Positions 1-9,330 of a DNA stretch of 64,000 nt are shown one piece after another. The translations under genes were made by a program, and so were the position numbers. Below the pieces are notes generated by a model, which was not told the DNA's origin, did no database searches, and was given only the letters and a program-made list of their open reading frames with translations. Origin of the DNA: Flavobacterium succinicans LMG 10402. Its GTDB lineage: Bacteria; Bacteroidota; Bacteroidia; Flavobacteriales; Flavobacteriaceae. Each line of letters opens with the position of its first letter. The first letter of the stretch is position 1. Location: positions 186,001 through 250,000 of the forward strand of contig NZ_JATV01000008.1 of the NCBI RefSeq assembly GCF_000611675.1, in the 5' to 3' direction.

Positions 1-1
1 G

Positions 2-586
2 GTTCTTTCAGGCACTAGGGCTCATATGTTAATGCCAATTTTAGTAATTCCAATTTATTTTCTTCTTAAGACTTCATTAGTAAAGAAGATATATTATTTA
101 CCTGGTTTTATATTAATATTTATTATGACTTTTTTTTTAAGTGATACGATTTTCAATTTGTTTAAAGAATTTTTTTCAGCAAAAGAAGGTAGTAATGAAG
201 TAAAGATTTCTTTGTTGTCAGGCTATATTGAAATATTCTCAAATCCATTTACTTTTTTATTTGGACAAGGATATAATGCCCATGAATGGTCATCAGTTTT
301 GCGTACTATGATTTTGATGGAGAATAAAGCAAGTAAAACTGAATTAACATATATTGAAATTTTAAGAGTTTATGGGGTGTTTTTTTTTACAATTTTTATT
401 TTTATGTTGTATTTTTTATTAAAGAAATTAAAAAGCATTTCTAGTTATTATTGGCTTTACTTATCTTTTACATTATACCTTTTAAATTCTAGTATTAATC
501 CATATCTCTTCTCTACAAATGGCATGTTACCTTTTGGAATTGTTTTAGCAGTTGTTTACTTTAAGTCACCTAATACTAGTATATAA
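2..586 (+). CDS. O-antigen polymerase/ligase-like membrane protein, 5-prime truncated by window
   Basis: The reading frame is already open at base 2 and an SGTRAH motif precedes the first ATG at 26, so the true start lies outside the window. The visible 194 residues carry about five hydrophobic segments alternating with short loops, including a periplasmic-looking LFGQGYNAHEW stretch. SGTRA-type motifs and this layout are typical of the C-terminal half of Wzy polymerase or WaaL ligase proteins, which join glycan repeats or ligate glycan to lipid A core at the periplasmic face. The sequence is strongly AT-rich, like the glycosyltransferase that follows 12 bp later. Polymerase and ligase cannot be separated from this fragment. 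Confidence 0.7.
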   Translation, partial: VLSGTRAHMLMPILVIPIYFLLKTSLVKKIYYLPGFILIFIMTFFLSDTIFNLFKEFFSAKEGSNEVKISLLSGYIEIFSNPFTFLFGQGYNAHEWSSVLRTMILMENKASKTELTYIEILRVYGVFFFTIFIFMLYFLLKKLKSISSYYWLYLSFTLYLLNSSINPYLFSTNGMLPFGIVLAVVYFKSPNTSI

Positions 587-598
587 AATAGAGTCAAA

Positions 599-1657
599 AT
601 GAAAGCAATAATTGTTTCTTTAAAATTTAATCCTGGTCATTTTTCTCATTTAATTGCTAATTATAAGCTATTTGAAAGTTTGAATTATAAATCATACTTA
701 TTTGTAAATCCTTCTTTTGATAAGATGGATGTAGATGATAGTTATGATAAGATATATGATCTCAATAGTTTTAATAAAGGGGATCTAAAGGTAGCTGTAT
801 TTTGGTTTCCGAGTTTAAATAATATTTTAGCAATCATTAAACTTAGGTTTTTTTTAAAAGCTAAAGTTATTTACGTTTATCATGAACCTTTTGATTCCAT
901 AAAAAGTTATTCTAAATCAGGTTTTGGAATTTTAAAAATAATTAAAATCTGTTTGATTAATTTGGTTAGTATAGTAATAGTTTTTTTTTCTAATGATATA
1001 ATATTGCCTTCTATAACTTCTTTAGGCTTGTATAAAAAGAAGTATAAGAAGGTAAATAATAATTATACAATGATTCCTCTACTATTTGATGATGAAGGGA
1101 ATGATTTTATAAAGAAAGAGAATAAAAAGTATATCTCATATATAGGTACGGTTGCTGCAGACCATGCTTTTGATAAATTTGTTGATTTTGCTGTAAAAGC
1201 AATGACTTATGATTGGTTTCCAGGTTGTCAATTTCTTATAGCTACGAGTAGTATTATTCCTCAAATAGAAAAAGATAAAATCAAACAATTTGTTTCTAAT
1301 GGTAAAATTTTTGTACAAGAGGGGGGGGCAATGAGTAATTGTGAAATAAATAATTTTTTCGAAACTAGTGTTTTAGTTTGGAATGCATATAATAGATCAA
1401 TGCAAAGCGGTGTTTTGCCAAAAGCATTTATGTTTGGAACTCCAGTAATTATACTAAAAAAGAATGAAAATGAGTTTATGCAAAATAAAATAACAGGATT
1501 ACTTATTGACGACAACAATGATGTCTTTGAAATTAAAGTTGCAGTAGAGTATATTTTGAGTAGAAAGGATTTTTTCTTTGTCAATTGTCGAGCTAAATTT
1601 AAGGAAACCTTCTACTATAAAAATAAAATTAATGTCTTTAAAGAACTTATTGAATAA
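599..1657 (+). CDS. probable GT-B (family 4-like) glycosyltransferase
   Basis: A 352-residue cytoplasmic protein. The N-terminus has a GT-B style pattern (KFNPGHFSHLIANYKLFESL, residues 9-28). A second Rossmann-like half starts near YIGTVAADHAFDKF (181-194), and the donor-site region is GVLPKAFMFGTPVIILKKNE (271-290). No clear EX7E pair is present, so the family assignment is by overall pattern only. It would transfer a sugar to the lipid-linked glycan on the cytoplasmic side. It follows the Wzy-like gene by 12 bp and precedes fnlA by 29 bp. It is far more AT-rich than fnlA, which suggests a separate origin. The acceptor and donor are unknown. Confidence 0.65.
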   Translation: MKAIIVSLKFNPGHFSHLIANYKLFESLNYKSYLFVNPSFDKMDVDDSYDKIYDLNSFNKGDLKVAVFWFPSLNNILAIIKLRFFLKAKVIYVYHEPFDSIKSYSKSGFGILKIIKICLINLVSIVIVFFSNDIILPSITSLGLYKKKYKKVNNNYTMIPLLFDDEGNDFIKKENKKYISYIGTVAADHAFDKFVDFAVKAMTYDWFPGCQFLIATSSIIPQIEKDKIKQFVSNGKIFVQEGGAMSNCEINNFFETSVLVWNAYNRSMQSGVLPKAFMFGTPVIILKKNENEFMQNKITGLLIDDNNDVFEIKVAVEYILSRKDFFFVNCRAKFKETFYYKNKINVFKELIE

Positions 1658-1686
1658 TAATATTCAATAATATTAAATATTATCAT

Positions 1687-2733
1687 ATGAGTAATTTTCT
1701 ACGAATTGAGTCAAAAACACTATTAATCACTGGTGGTACTGGTTCTTTCGGGAATGCCGTATTGCATCGATTTCTACACACCGATCACTTTAGTGAAATC
1801 CGAATTTTTTCTCGAGATGAGAAAAAACAAGAGGACATGCGCATTCAACTCAAGAATGAGAAATTAAAATTTTATATTGGGGATGTACGCGATTATGCTA
1901 GTGTAGAGCGTGCTATGCGTGGGGTAGATTATGTCTTCCATGCGGCTGCTTTAAAGCAAGTACCCTCCTGTGAGTTTTTTCCAATGGAGGCGACCAAAAC
2001 CAATGTGTTAGGAACACAAAACGTGATTGATGCGGCAGTAGCCCATAAGGTACAAAAAGTGATTTGTTTGAGTACCGACAAAGCTGCTTATCCAATTAAT
2101 GCAATGGGAATTTCCAAAGCCTTAATGGAAAAAGTTGCCGTGGCAGCCTCACGAAATGCGAATCAAACCACGGTTTGTTTGACTCGTTATGGGAATGTGA
2201 TGGCTTCGCGTGGGTCGGTGATTCCACTATTTGTGAAGCAGATTCAAGCAGGACAGCCTTTGACGATTACCGATCCCAACATGACTCGTTTTTTGATGTC
2301 GCTTGATGAGGCGGTAGAGTTGGTATTGTTTGCTTTTGAACACGGGAACCCTGGCGATTTGTTCGTGAATAAAGCGCCTGCTGGAACCATACGCGATTTG
2401 GCTGAAGCGTTGAAGCGTTTGTGTCAATCAGAAGTTGCTGTAAAAATTATTGGAACGCGACATGGAGAGAAGTTATACGAAACTTTGTGTACCCGAGAGG
2501 AAATGATGAAAGCCGAGGATATGGGGGATTTTTACCGTGTACCTGCCGACAATAGAGATTTGAATTACAATCAGTATTTCACAGAAGGGGAAGTGGATAT
2601 GTCTAAAATAGAGGATTATCATTCTCACAATACCGAACAATTGGATGTTGAAGGGATGGTGCAATTGCTACGCAATTTACCGTTTATTCGAAAAGAAGTG
2701 CTTGGTGAGGAGATTGATCAGTTGTTGGTCTAA
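1687..2733 (+). CDS. fnlA: UDP-GlcNAc 4,6-dehydratase/5-epimerase (FnlA/CapE/WbjB type)
   Basis: First enzyme of UDP-L-FucNAc synthesis in the CapE/WbjB family: it dehydrates UDP-GlcNAc and epimerises C5. The extended SDR fold shows the NAD(P) motif GGTGSFG (16-22), STDKAAYPINAMGISK (129-144) with Met140-x3-Lys144 where classical SDRs have Tyr-x3-Lys, and TRYGNVMASRGSVIPLF (167-183). Length (348) fits CapE/FnlA, which lacks the membrane domain of PglF/CapD. fnlB and fnlC follow in pathway order, interrupted by a dead cupin gene and a GxxExxY gene, which makes the assignment firm. Confidence 0.88.
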   Translation: MSNFLRIESKTLLITGGTGSFGNAVLHRFLHTDHFSEIRIFSRDEKKQEDMRIQLKNEKLKFYIGDVRDYASVERAMRGVDYVFHAAALKQVPSCEFFPMEATKTNVLGTQNVIDAAVAHKVQKVICLSTDKAAYPINAMGISKALMEKVAVAASRNANQTTVCLTRYGNVMASRGSVIPLFVKQIQAGQPLTITDPNMTRFLMSLDEAVELVLFAFEHGNPGDLFVNKAPAGTIRDLAEALKRLCQSEVAVKIIGTRHGEKLYETLCTREEMMKAEDMGDFYRVPADNRDLNYNQYFTEGEVDMSKIEDYHSHNTEQLDVEGMVQLLRNLPFIRKEVLGEEIDQLLV

Positions 2734-2746
2734 GTAGCAGCTGTGA

Positions 2747-2870
2747 AGTTAGCACGCAGATTTCGCAGATTGTCGCAGATTTTTTTGTTTTGGAACGCGG
2801 ATGAGGCGGATAAAGTGGAGTTTGGTTGATTTTTTTAAGAAGCACGCAGCTTTCGCAGATGGGCGCTATT
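2747..2870 (+). repeat. degenerate CGCAGATT-type intergenic repeats
   Basis: Between fnlA and the cupin pseudogene the words GCACGCAG, CGCAGAT and GCGGATGAGGCGGAT recur (for example at 2751, 2761, 2772 and 2842). No open frame is credible here. The words belong to the same class as the arrays at 13.7-15.6 kb. Confidence 0.5.
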
Positions 2871-2928
2871 TTTTTAAAAAATAGTGGAAATGGATAGTAG
2901 TGATTAATTGTACTATTTTAAATTATAT

Positions 2929-3356
2929 ATGAGTACTAAGATAACGCCTGTTTTAATAAAAGGGAATGTACATAGTGATCAAAGAGGACAGTTGTTTTTA
3001 ACAATGATTTTAATGCACTAGGGGTCAAGTGAATTTATTATATTCAGAATACAGATACAGAATTTGTTCGTGGATGGCAGGGACATAAAATTGAGCAACG
3101 CTGGTTTTCAGTTGTTCAAGGTGCTTTTAAAATTGTACTTATTGCTATTGACAATTGGGATACTCCTTCAACTAATCTCAAACAGTTTGACTTTCATTTA
3201 GATGCTCAAAAAATGGATGTTTTACACGTGCCTCCTGGATACGTTTCCAGCATCCAATCACAAGAAAAAGCTTCAAAATTATTAGTGATGTCTGATTATT
3301 TATTAGGCGAGATTCAAGATGAATATCGTTATGACATTACTTATTTTAAAAAATAA
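2929..3356 (+). pseudogene. broken WxcM/RmlC-like cupin sugar-modifying enzyme
   Basis: From ATG 2929 the first 24 codons (including VHSDQRGQLF) align with the intact cupin at 11928-12392 (IHTDHRGQISF). The frame is then lost: one T appears to be missing from a T-run near 3000. In the corrected frame an in-frame TGA follows VK at about 3029-3031, where CGA (Arg) would fit. After that the frame is open to TAA 3354-3356 and keeps family motifs (RGWQGHKIEQRW, VLHVPPGYVSSI). It carries one frameshift plus one nonsense codon. The place between fnlA and fnlB, with 9 bp to fnlB, suggests it once belonged to the amino-sugar operon. Confidence 0.8.
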
Positions 3357-3365
3357 AATTTTAGT

Positions 3366-4484
3366 ATGATTAAAATAGGAATTACAGGTCAGGCGGGTTT
3401 TGTTGGGACACATTTATACAATACGTTAGGATTGTTCCAAGAGGAGTTTGAACGAGTGGATTTTCAAAAATCGTTTTTTGGAGATGCTGCCCAATTACAA
3501 CAGTTCGTGGCGCAATGTGATGTTATCGTGCATTTAGCCGCGGTGAATCGCCATTCGGATCCCCAAGTGATTTATGATATCAATGTAGGGTTGGCAACCC
3601 AATTGGTTGCTGCATTGGAAGCTACTAAAAGTAAAGCCCATGTGCTTTTTTCCTCTTCTACTCAAGAGGAAAGAGATAACTTGTATGGGAAGTCTAAAAA
3701 AGAAGCAAGGAGAAGATTAGCTGATTGGGCCAAAAATAACGGGGGTACTTTTTCAGGATTTATCATTCCAAATGTATTTGGTCCGTTTGGTCATCCCAAT
3801 TATAATTCAGTAGTGGCTACTTTTTCTCATAAGATAGCCAGAAATGAGACCCCAACAATTGAAGTTGATGGTGAATTAAAATTGATTTATGTAGCAGAAT
3901 TGGTACAGGAACTCCTAACTGCTATCCGAAGTGGCAAAGGTCAAGATGAAGTTTTGGTACCTCATACGGCCACTGCAAAGGTTTCCGAAATTTTAGCTTT
4001 ATTACAAGGTTATAAAAGTTTGTACCAAGACAAAGGAGAAATCCCAACTTTACACTCCAAATTTGAATTGAATCTGTTCAATACGTATCGTTGTTATATG
4101 GATATTCCGAATCATTTTCCAGTAAAATTTGTACAGCATACCGATCCTAGAGGGGCTTTCGTAGAAATTATTCGATTGGGAGTCGGAGGTCAGGTGTCTT
4201 TCTCCACTACTGTTCCAGGTATCACGAGAGGAAATCACTACCACACTCGAAAAATCGAACGTTTTGCAGTTATTAAAGGTAAAGCCTTGATTCAATTGCG
4301 TCGTATTGGTACGGATGAGGTGTTGGATTTTTACTTGGACGGTGAGGAGCCGGCTTATGTCGATATGCCAATTTGGTACACCCACAACATCAAGAATATA
4401 GGAGACGAGGTATTGTATACTAATTTTTGGATCAATGAGTTTTATGATCCGGAGGATGGGGATACGTATTTTGAGAATGTATGA
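3366..4484 (+). CDS. fnlB: UDP-2-acetamido-2,6-dideoxy-hexulose reductase (FnlB/CapF/WbjC)
   Basis: A two-domain enzyme of 372 residues. The N-terminal SDR domain (1 to about 245) has GxxGFVG (8-14) and Tyr107-x3-Lys111 (YGKSK). The C-terminal cupin domain (about 250-372) has candidate metal ligands His291, His293, Glu298 (NHYHTRKIERF) and His340 (WYTHNI). This SDR-cupin fusion is diagnostic for CapF. In characterised CapF the cupin epimerises C3 and the SDR domain reduces C4 to give UDP-L-PneNAc (L-talo), which FnlC converts to UDP-L-FucNAc. Length and domain order are normal and all expected motifs are present. Confidence 0.9.
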   Translation: MIKIGITGQAGFVGTHLYNTLGLFQEEFERVDFQKSFFGDAAQLQQFVAQCDVIVHLAAVNRHSDPQVIYDINVGLATQLVAALEATKSKAHVLFSSSTQEERDNLYGKSKKEARRRLADWAKNNGGTFSGFIIPNVFGPFGHPNYNSVVATFSHKIARNETPTIEVDGELKLIYVAELVQELLTAIRSGKGQDEVLVPHTATAKVSEILALLQGYKSLYQDKGEIPTLHSKFELNLFNTYRCYMDIPNHFPVKFVQHTDPRGAFVEIIRLGVGGQVSFSTTVPGITRGNHYHTRKIERFAVIKGKALIQLRRIGTDEVLDFYLDGEEPAYVDMPIWYTHNIKNIGDEVLYTNFWINEFYDPEDGDTYFENV

Positions 4485-4546
4485 AGAAACACGAATGTTA
4501 CTGATTTAACGGATTATCACTGATTTTTTGAATTAATTAGATAAAT

Positions 4547-4915
4547 ATGTTGCTGCATAAAGAACTCTCAGAAAAAATTACTAAAGCTTTTTACAAAGTA
4601 TACAATGAATTGGGTTACGGTTTTTTAGAAAAGGTTTATGAAAATGCATTGCTGATTGAGTTAAAAAAGAGCGGGTTACAAGTTAAAAAACAAGTGCCAA
4701 TTGCCGTATATTATGATAATCAAGTTGTAGGTGATTATTTTGCTGATATGGTTGTAGAAGACTGTATTATTTTAGAACTAAAAGCGGTGGAGATGTTAAT
4801 TGAAGCTCATGAAATTCAATTGATAAACTATTTGAAAGCAACAGAAATGGAAATAGGATTACTTCTAAACTTTGGAAAAAAACCACAATTTAAAAGAAAA
4901 ATTTATAATAATTAA
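4547..4915 (+). CDS. GxxExxY family protein (PD-(D/E)XK-like)
   Basis: A 122-residue protein with the family-defining G25-FL-E28-KV-Y31 motif in GYGFLEKVYENAL. Downstream Asp67, Glu77 and Lys79 (YFADMV ... IILELKA) match the D-x(n)-ExK arrangement of PD-(D/E)XK nucleases, so a nuclease-like fold is likely. No biological role has been assigned that I know of. Such genes are common, scattered singletons in Bacteroidota. Here it sits between fnlB (62 bp) and fnlC (53 bp) and has no obvious link to sugar synthesis. It fits the pattern of small accessory genes dropped between the glycan genes of this window. Confidence 0.85.
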   Translation: MLLHKELSEKITKAFYKVYNELGYGFLEKVYENALLIELKKSGLQVKKQVPIAVYYDNQVVGDYFADMVVEDCIILELKAVEMLIEAHEIQLINYLKATEMEIGLLLNFGKKPQFKRKIYNN

Positions 4916-4968
4916 AACTCCGCGATACTCTGTAACATCAGTTGTATCCGCGTTCAATACAATATAAA

Positions 4969-6111
4969 ATGAAATCAAAACTAAAAGTGATGACGGTCGT
5001 AGGTACCCGACCAGAAATTATACGATTATCAAGAGTATTATCTGCCTTAGATGCTTCTGAAGCCATAGAGCATGTGATTGTCCATACAGGACAAAATTAT
5101 GATTATGAGTTGAATCAAATCTTTTTTGAGGATTTGGGATTGCGCAAGCCGGATTATTTTTTAGAGGCTGCGGGTGCAACGGCTACGGAGACTGTGGGGA
5201 ATATTTTGATTAAAATTGACCCTTTGTTAGCGGAAGTGCAACCGGATGCCTTTTTGGTTTTGGGGGATACCAACTCTTGTTTGTGTGCAATTCCTGCTAA
5301 AAAACGCCATATTCCTATTTTCCATATGGAAGCGGGGAATCGTTGTTTTGACCAAAGGGTGCCAGAAGAAACCAATCGCAAGATTGTGGATCACGTTTCA
5401 GATGTGAATTTAACGTATAGTGATATTGCTAGAGAATATTTGTTGCGCGAAGGCCTGCCAGCCGACAGAATCATTAAAACGGGTTCACCTATGTTTGAGG
5501 TATTGCATCATTATTTGCCACAAATTGAAGCGTCGAAGGTGTTGGAGAAATTAGGCTTACAAGAGAGAAAATTCTTTGTAGTTTCGGCACATCGAGAAGA
5601 AAACATCAATTCTGAGAAAAACTTTATGGGCTTGATGACGACTTTGAATGCTATTGCGGACACTTATAAAATGCCTATTATCGTTTCTACGCATCCACGT
5701 ACCCGTAATATGATTGAAAAAATGAAAGTGGCCGTTCGACCTGAGATACAATTCTTAAAACCGCTTGGGTTTCACGATTACAATGCCTTGCAAATGCGTT
5801 CTTACGCTGTGTTGTCTGATAGTGGTACCATCTCGGAAGAATCTTCTATTTTGAATTTTAGAGCCTTGAATATCCGTCAAGCCCACGAACGTCCTGAGGC
5901 GATGGAAGAAGCATCGGTAATGATGGTAGGTTTGAGTCCCGAGCGCATCTTACAAGGTTTAGTGCAAGTGCAAACCCAAACGATTGATGTAGAACGTAAT
6001 TTTAGAAAAGTAGCCGATTATTCGATGCCTAATGTTTCAGAGAAAATGGTACGTATTATTTTGAGTTATACAGACTATGTGAAACGTGTGGTTTGGAGTG
6101 AAGAGATTTAA
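4969..6111 (+). CDS. fnlC: UDP-L-talosamine-type 2-epimerase (FnlC/CapG/WbjD)
   Basis: Member of the non-hydrolysing UDP-GlcNAc 2-epimerase family, last step of UDP-L-FucNAc synthesis. Motifs: GTRPEIIRLS (12-21), LGD100TN, HMEAGNRCFDQRVPEETNR (119-137), SAHREENI (206-213), STHPRTR (240-246) and SDSGTISEES (283-292). The frame extends upstream to a TTG at 4942, but ATG 4969 gives the normal 380-residue length and begins directly before the conserved first strand, so I use 4969. The NRCFDQRVPEE variant and the adjacent fnlA/fnlB point to the FucNAc branch rather than to ManNAc. Confidence 0.88.
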   Translation: MKSKLKVMTVVGTRPEIIRLSRVLSALDASEAIEHVIVHTGQNYDYELNQIFFEDLGLRKPDYFLEAAGATATETVGNILIKIDPLLAEVQPDAFLVLGDTNSCLCAIPAKKRHIPIFHMEAGNRCFDQRVPEETNRKIVDHVSDVNLTYSDIAREYLLREGLPADRIIKTGSPMFEVLHHYLPQIEASKVLEKLGLQERKFFVVSAHREENINSEKNFMGLMTTLNAIADTYKMPIIVSTHPRTRNMIEKMKVAVRPEIQFLKPLGFHDYNALQMRSYAVLSDSGTISEESSILNFRALNIRQAHERPEAMEEASVMMVGLSPERILQGLVQVQTQTIDVERNFRKVADYSMPNVSEKMVRIILSYTDYVKRVVWSEEI

Positions 6112-6121
6112 AGAAAAAAGG

Positions 6122-7297
6122 ATGGTCTGGATTATTTCTGAATTGTTTTATCCTGATGAGGTTTCTACCGCCCAGATAATAACAGATATTGCAGAGAGAA
6201 TTGCTAAAAATGAAGAGGTTTCTGTGTTGTCTGGACCCGTTGGCTATGAAAAAAGTTATCATACTGCAACTATAGAATTGAACAACGAAATTAAAATCCA
6301 TAGGGTTTCACTTCCTGATTTTGATAAAAATAACTTGTTCCAACGCTTTTTAAAACTTACTTTGTTAACTCTTAAAATGAGTTTTTTTATGTTTAAGAAC
6401 ATAAAAAACGGGGATCGCGTAATACAAGTGACTAATCCTATTTTTTTGATTTTGACAACTGCATTATTGCGAAATTTAAAGAAAATTAAATTAGAATTTT
6501 TAGTGCATGATGTGTATCCTGAGAATATGGTTCCAGCAGGAATGATAAAAAGCGACGGTTTGAAATATAAATTTTTGTCATTCTTTTTTAATAGAGCTTT
6601 TAGTCAAGCCGATAGGCTAATAGTTTTAGGAGAAGATATGAAGCAATTAATGGCTTCGAAAACTAACCAAAAAAATCAGGTTATTGATGTAATACCAAAT
6701 TGGGCTGATGATATGATTTATCCAGAGCCTAAATTCGATAGATCGGATTATCTAAGGCAAAATTTAGAAAATAAAATTGTCCTTGGATTTGCAGGGAATA
6801 TAGGTAGGGTACAGGGAATCGTTGAGTTTATCACTATTTTTAAAAAAGCTACTAATCCAAATCTAGTATTGACCATTATAGGTGATGGCGCCATAAAAAG
6901 TGAGATAGAAGCAATGATTGAATATGATAAAATTTCAAATATCTTGTTATTAGGCTCAAAACCAAGAAATGAACAGCTACAATTTTTAAATGCCTGCGAT
7001 ATTGGATTAGTGACTTTGAAGCAAGGGATGAAAGGTTTGGGAGTACCTTCAAAGACATACAATATTATGGCAGCAGGAAAACCAATATTATTTATCGGCG
7101 ATATGAATTCTGAAATTGATAGCTATATTAAAAAGTTTAATTGTGGATGGTCATTTGAATGGGATGAGGATAGCATAATTGCATTTTTAAATTCTTTAAC
7201 ATTAGATAAGTTGTCGATAATACAAAACAAAGGAAAACAATCGGTCGAAATTTGTAGCCAATTATTTTCCAAAAATATAGTTTTGAACAAGTTTTAA
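6122..7297 (+). CDS. GT4 glycosyltransferase, WbuB-like (probable FucNAc transferase)
   Basis: A 391-residue GT-B enzyme starting at ATG 6122, 10 bp after fnlC and preceded by AAAGAAAAAAGG. An upstream GTG at 6086 would overlap fnlC. Motifs: WIISELFYPDEVSTAQIITD (3-22) in the acceptor half, GFAGNIGRVQGIVEFI at the start of the donor half, and GLGVPSKTYNIMAAGKPILF near the nucleotide site. WbuB-type L-fucosamine transferases usually follow the fnl genes, so the most likely reaction is transfer of FucNAc to the undecaprenyl-linked first sugar. The specificity is inferred from context. Confidence 0.75.
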   Translation: MVWIISELFYPDEVSTAQIITDIAERIAKNEEVSVLSGPVGYEKSYHTATIELNNEIKIHRVSLPDFDKNNLFQRFLKLTLLTLKMSFFMFKNIKNGDRVIQVTNPIFLILTTALLRNLKKIKLEFLVHDVYPENMVPAGMIKSDGLKYKFLSFFFNRAFSQADRLIVLGEDMKQLMASKTNQKNQVIDVIPNWADDMIYPEPKFDRSDYLRQNLENKIVLGFAGNIGRVQGIVEFITIFKKATNPNLVLTIIGDGAIKSEIEAMIEYDKISNILLLGSKPRNEQLQFLNACDIGLVTLKQGMKGLGVPSKTYNIMAAGKPILFIGDMNSEIDSYIKKFNCGWSFEWDEDSIIAFLNSLTLDKLSIIQNKGKQSVEICSQLFSKNIVLNKF

Positions 7298-7298
7298 C

Positions 7299-8183
7299 AT
7301 GGTTTTATTAACAGGCGTTACAGGTTTTTTAGGAAAGTCACTACTAGATTGTTTATCTGGGAGTTTCACTATATATGGTTTGTCTAGAAGTGGTAGGGAT
7401 TATCAATGCGCTTTAGAAGAAGATATCCCTGTTTTTAATCAAAAATTTGATTTAGTTATTCATGCAGCAGGTAAAGCTCATAGTATTCCTAAAACAAAAG
7501 AAGAGAAAAAAGAGTTTTATGATATCAATGTTGTAGGAACCCAAAATTTATTAATGGGATTGGAGGTGTCAGGAGTTCCTAAACAGCTTGTTTTTATTAG
7601 TTCGGTTTCGGTGTATGGTAAAGACCAAGGTGTGAACATAAAGGAAGATTCTTCTTTAGCAGCTAAAGAGGCTTATGGTTTGAGTAAAATTGAAGCCGAA
7701 GTAATGGTAATGGAATGGTGCGAAAAACATAGTGTAGTTTGCACTGTTTTGCGTTTGCCGCTACTTGTAGGAGTAAATCCTCCCGGAAACTTAGGAGCCA
7801 TGATTAAAGGGATTTCTAAAGGATACTATTTTAATATTGGTGGAGGTAAAGCCAAAAAGAGTATGGTTTTAGTAGAAGATGTTGCTGCTTTCATTCCTGT
7901 TATTGCTAGTATTGGAGGTACTTATAATCTAACAGATGGTTATCACCCTTCTTTTTTTGAATTGAGTAGTGTAATAGCTAAGAAAATTAAAAAAATCCCT
8001 CCCTTCAATTTGCCAGTATTGTTAGCAAAGGTTATTGGATTTGTAGGTGATTTACTGGGTAGTAAAGGACCGATTAATTCACTCAAACTTAAAAAAATCA
8101 CATCTGATCTGACTTTTGATGATAGTAAAGCAAGAGCCTTGGGATGGCGACCTAGAAAAGTTTTAGATTGGTACAATAACTAA
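7299..8183 (+). CDS. NAD-dependent 4-ketosugar reductase/epimerase (WbpV/WreQ-like)
   Basis: An extended SDR of 294 residues: GVTGFLG (6-12), HAAGKAHS (55-62), ISSVSVYG (100-107) and the catalytic Tyr126-x3-Lys130 (YGLSK). The C-terminal part is short. Relatives beside WbuB and WbpL-like transferases reduce UDP-4-keto-6-deoxy-GlcNAc to UDP-QuiNAc (WbpV, WreQ). With the 4,6-dehydratase at 17674 and the WbpL-like transferase at 10192, a UDP-QuiNAc route is plausible, but a C4-epimerase role cannot be excluded. It starts 2 bp after the previous gene, and its TAA overlaps the ATG of manC. Confidence 0.72.
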   Translation: MVLLTGVTGFLGKSLLDCLSGSFTIYGLSRSGRDYQCALEEDIPVFNQKFDLVIHAAGKAHSIPKTKEEKKEFYDINVVGTQNLLMGLEVSGVPKQLVFISSVSVYGKDQGVNIKEDSSLAAKEAYGLSKIEAEVMVMEWCEKHSVVCTVLRLPLLVGVNPPGNLGAMIKGISKGYYFNIGGGKAKKSMVLVEDVAAFIPVIASIGGTYNLTDGYHPSFFELSSVIAKKIKKIPPFNLPVLLAKVIGFVGDLLGSKGPINSLKLKKITSDLTFDDSKARALGWRPRKVLDWYNN

Positions 8184-9265
8184 TGATACAAAAAAACATC
8201 TACGTCCTGATTATGGCTGGCGGCGTGGGCAGTCGGTTTTGGCCTAAGAGTCGGAATCACTTCCCGAAACAATTTATTGATATTTTAGGAACGGGGCAGT
8301 CGTTGTTACAAATGACCTATGCCCGTTTTTTACAAATATGCCCAAAAGAAAATATTTATATACTAAGTAATCAAGACTATAAAGGCTTGGTGCTAGAGCA
8401 ATTGGATGGGATCACAGAACGTAATATTCTCTTAGAGCCCAGCCGCAATAATACGGCGCCTTGTATCGCTTATGCTACGTATAAGATTTTACAAGAGAAT
8501 CCAGAGGCGAATATCGTCGTAGCACCTTCGGATCATTTGATTTTGAAGGAGGCAGCGTTTTTGGATAAAATTAAACAAGCGTTGGATTATACTTCCAAGA
8601 ATGACGCTTTGCTTACTTTAGGCATCAGTCCCACAAGACCCGATACGGGCTATGGGTACATTCATTTTGAACAGGTAGCGGTAGCAAGTGTACATACAGT
8701 GAATCGTTTTATGGAGAAACCAGTGCTTGAAAAAGCCAAGGAGTATTTGGCCAGCGGGGACTATCTGTGGAATGCTGGGATTTTTATTTGGAGCGCCCAA
8801 AGTATCCAACAAGCGTTTCAAACCCATGCGCCAGAGATAGCTAACTTATTTGAACAAGGGAAGCCGTTTTATAATACGCCTGATGAGGTGGGGTTTATTG
8901 AGGAGCATTATCCTAAAAGCCCTAACATTTCTATCGATTACGCTATTTTGGAAAAAGCGACAAATGTCTTTACGATTCCTGCCGATATCGGTTGGAGTGA
9001 TTTGGGTACTTGGGCTTCTTTGCACGAGGTGTTACCCAAAGACGCACTAAACAACACTAAGAGTATCGATCATTTGCATGTAGAAGGGACGTCCAATTGC
9101 ATTATTCATTTGCCTAAAGGGAAAGCCGCTGTCATTAAAGGACTGGAGGATTATATTATTGTTGATGATGAAAAAGTGTTGTTGATCTATCCTAAAAGTT
9201 GCGAACAAGAAATCAAAGGAGTGGCTGGTGAGATGGTTCGTACTTTTGGAGAGGAGTATTTGTAG
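8183..9265 (+). CDS. manC: mannose-1-phosphate guanylyltransferase
   Basis: Makes GDP-mannose from mannose-1-phosphate and GTP in the cytoplasm. The nucleotidyltransferase motif MAGGVGSRFWPKSRNHFPKQ (11-30) is complete. EPSRNNTAP (85-93), VAPSDHLI (113-120), FMEKP (176-180) and WNAGIF (196-201) follow. At 360 residues it lacks the C-terminal phosphomannose isomerase domain of bifunctional ManC/AlgA and matches the short single-function form. The ATG shares its A with the TAA of the preceding gene (TAATG), so the two are translationally coupled. No gmd or other GDP-mannose-consuming gene is in the window. Confidence 0.9.
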   Translation: MIQKNIYVLIMAGGVGSRFWPKSRNHFPKQFIDILGTGQSLLQMTYARFLQICPKENIYILSNQDYKGLVLEQLDGITERNILLEPSRNNTAPCIAYATYKILQENPEANIVVAPSDHLILKEAAFLDKIKQALDYTSKNDALLTLGISPTRPDTGYGYIHFEQVAVASVHTVNRFMEKPVLEKAKEYLASGDYLWNAGIFIWSAQSIQQAFQTHAPEIANLFEQGKPFYNTPDEVGFIEEHYPKSPNISIDYAILEKATNVFTIPADIGWSDLGTWASLHEVLPKDALNNTKSIDHLHVEGTSNCIIHLPKGKAAVIKGLEDYIIVDDEKVLLIYPKSCEQEIKGVAGEMVRTFGEEYL

Positions 9266-9320
9266 TTGTCGGTTATGAGTTGTGAGTTTTGAGTTTTGAG
9301 TTGTCAGTTATGGGGTTTCG
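9265..9320 (+). repeat. heptanucleotide tandem repeat, GTTNTGA class
   Basis: Eight consecutive 7-mers start at the last base of the manC stop codon: GTTGTCG, GTTATGA, GTTGTGA, GTTTTGA, GTTTTGA, GTTGTCA, GTTATGG, GGTTTCG. The same class occurs at 21393-21498. Confidence 0.7.
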
Positions 9321-9330
9321 GTTGTAAAAG

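Noticed and set aside
1261..1584. 107-codon minus-strand frame
   Set aside because: Lies entirely inside the glycosyltransferase gene at 599-1657 and has no family features.
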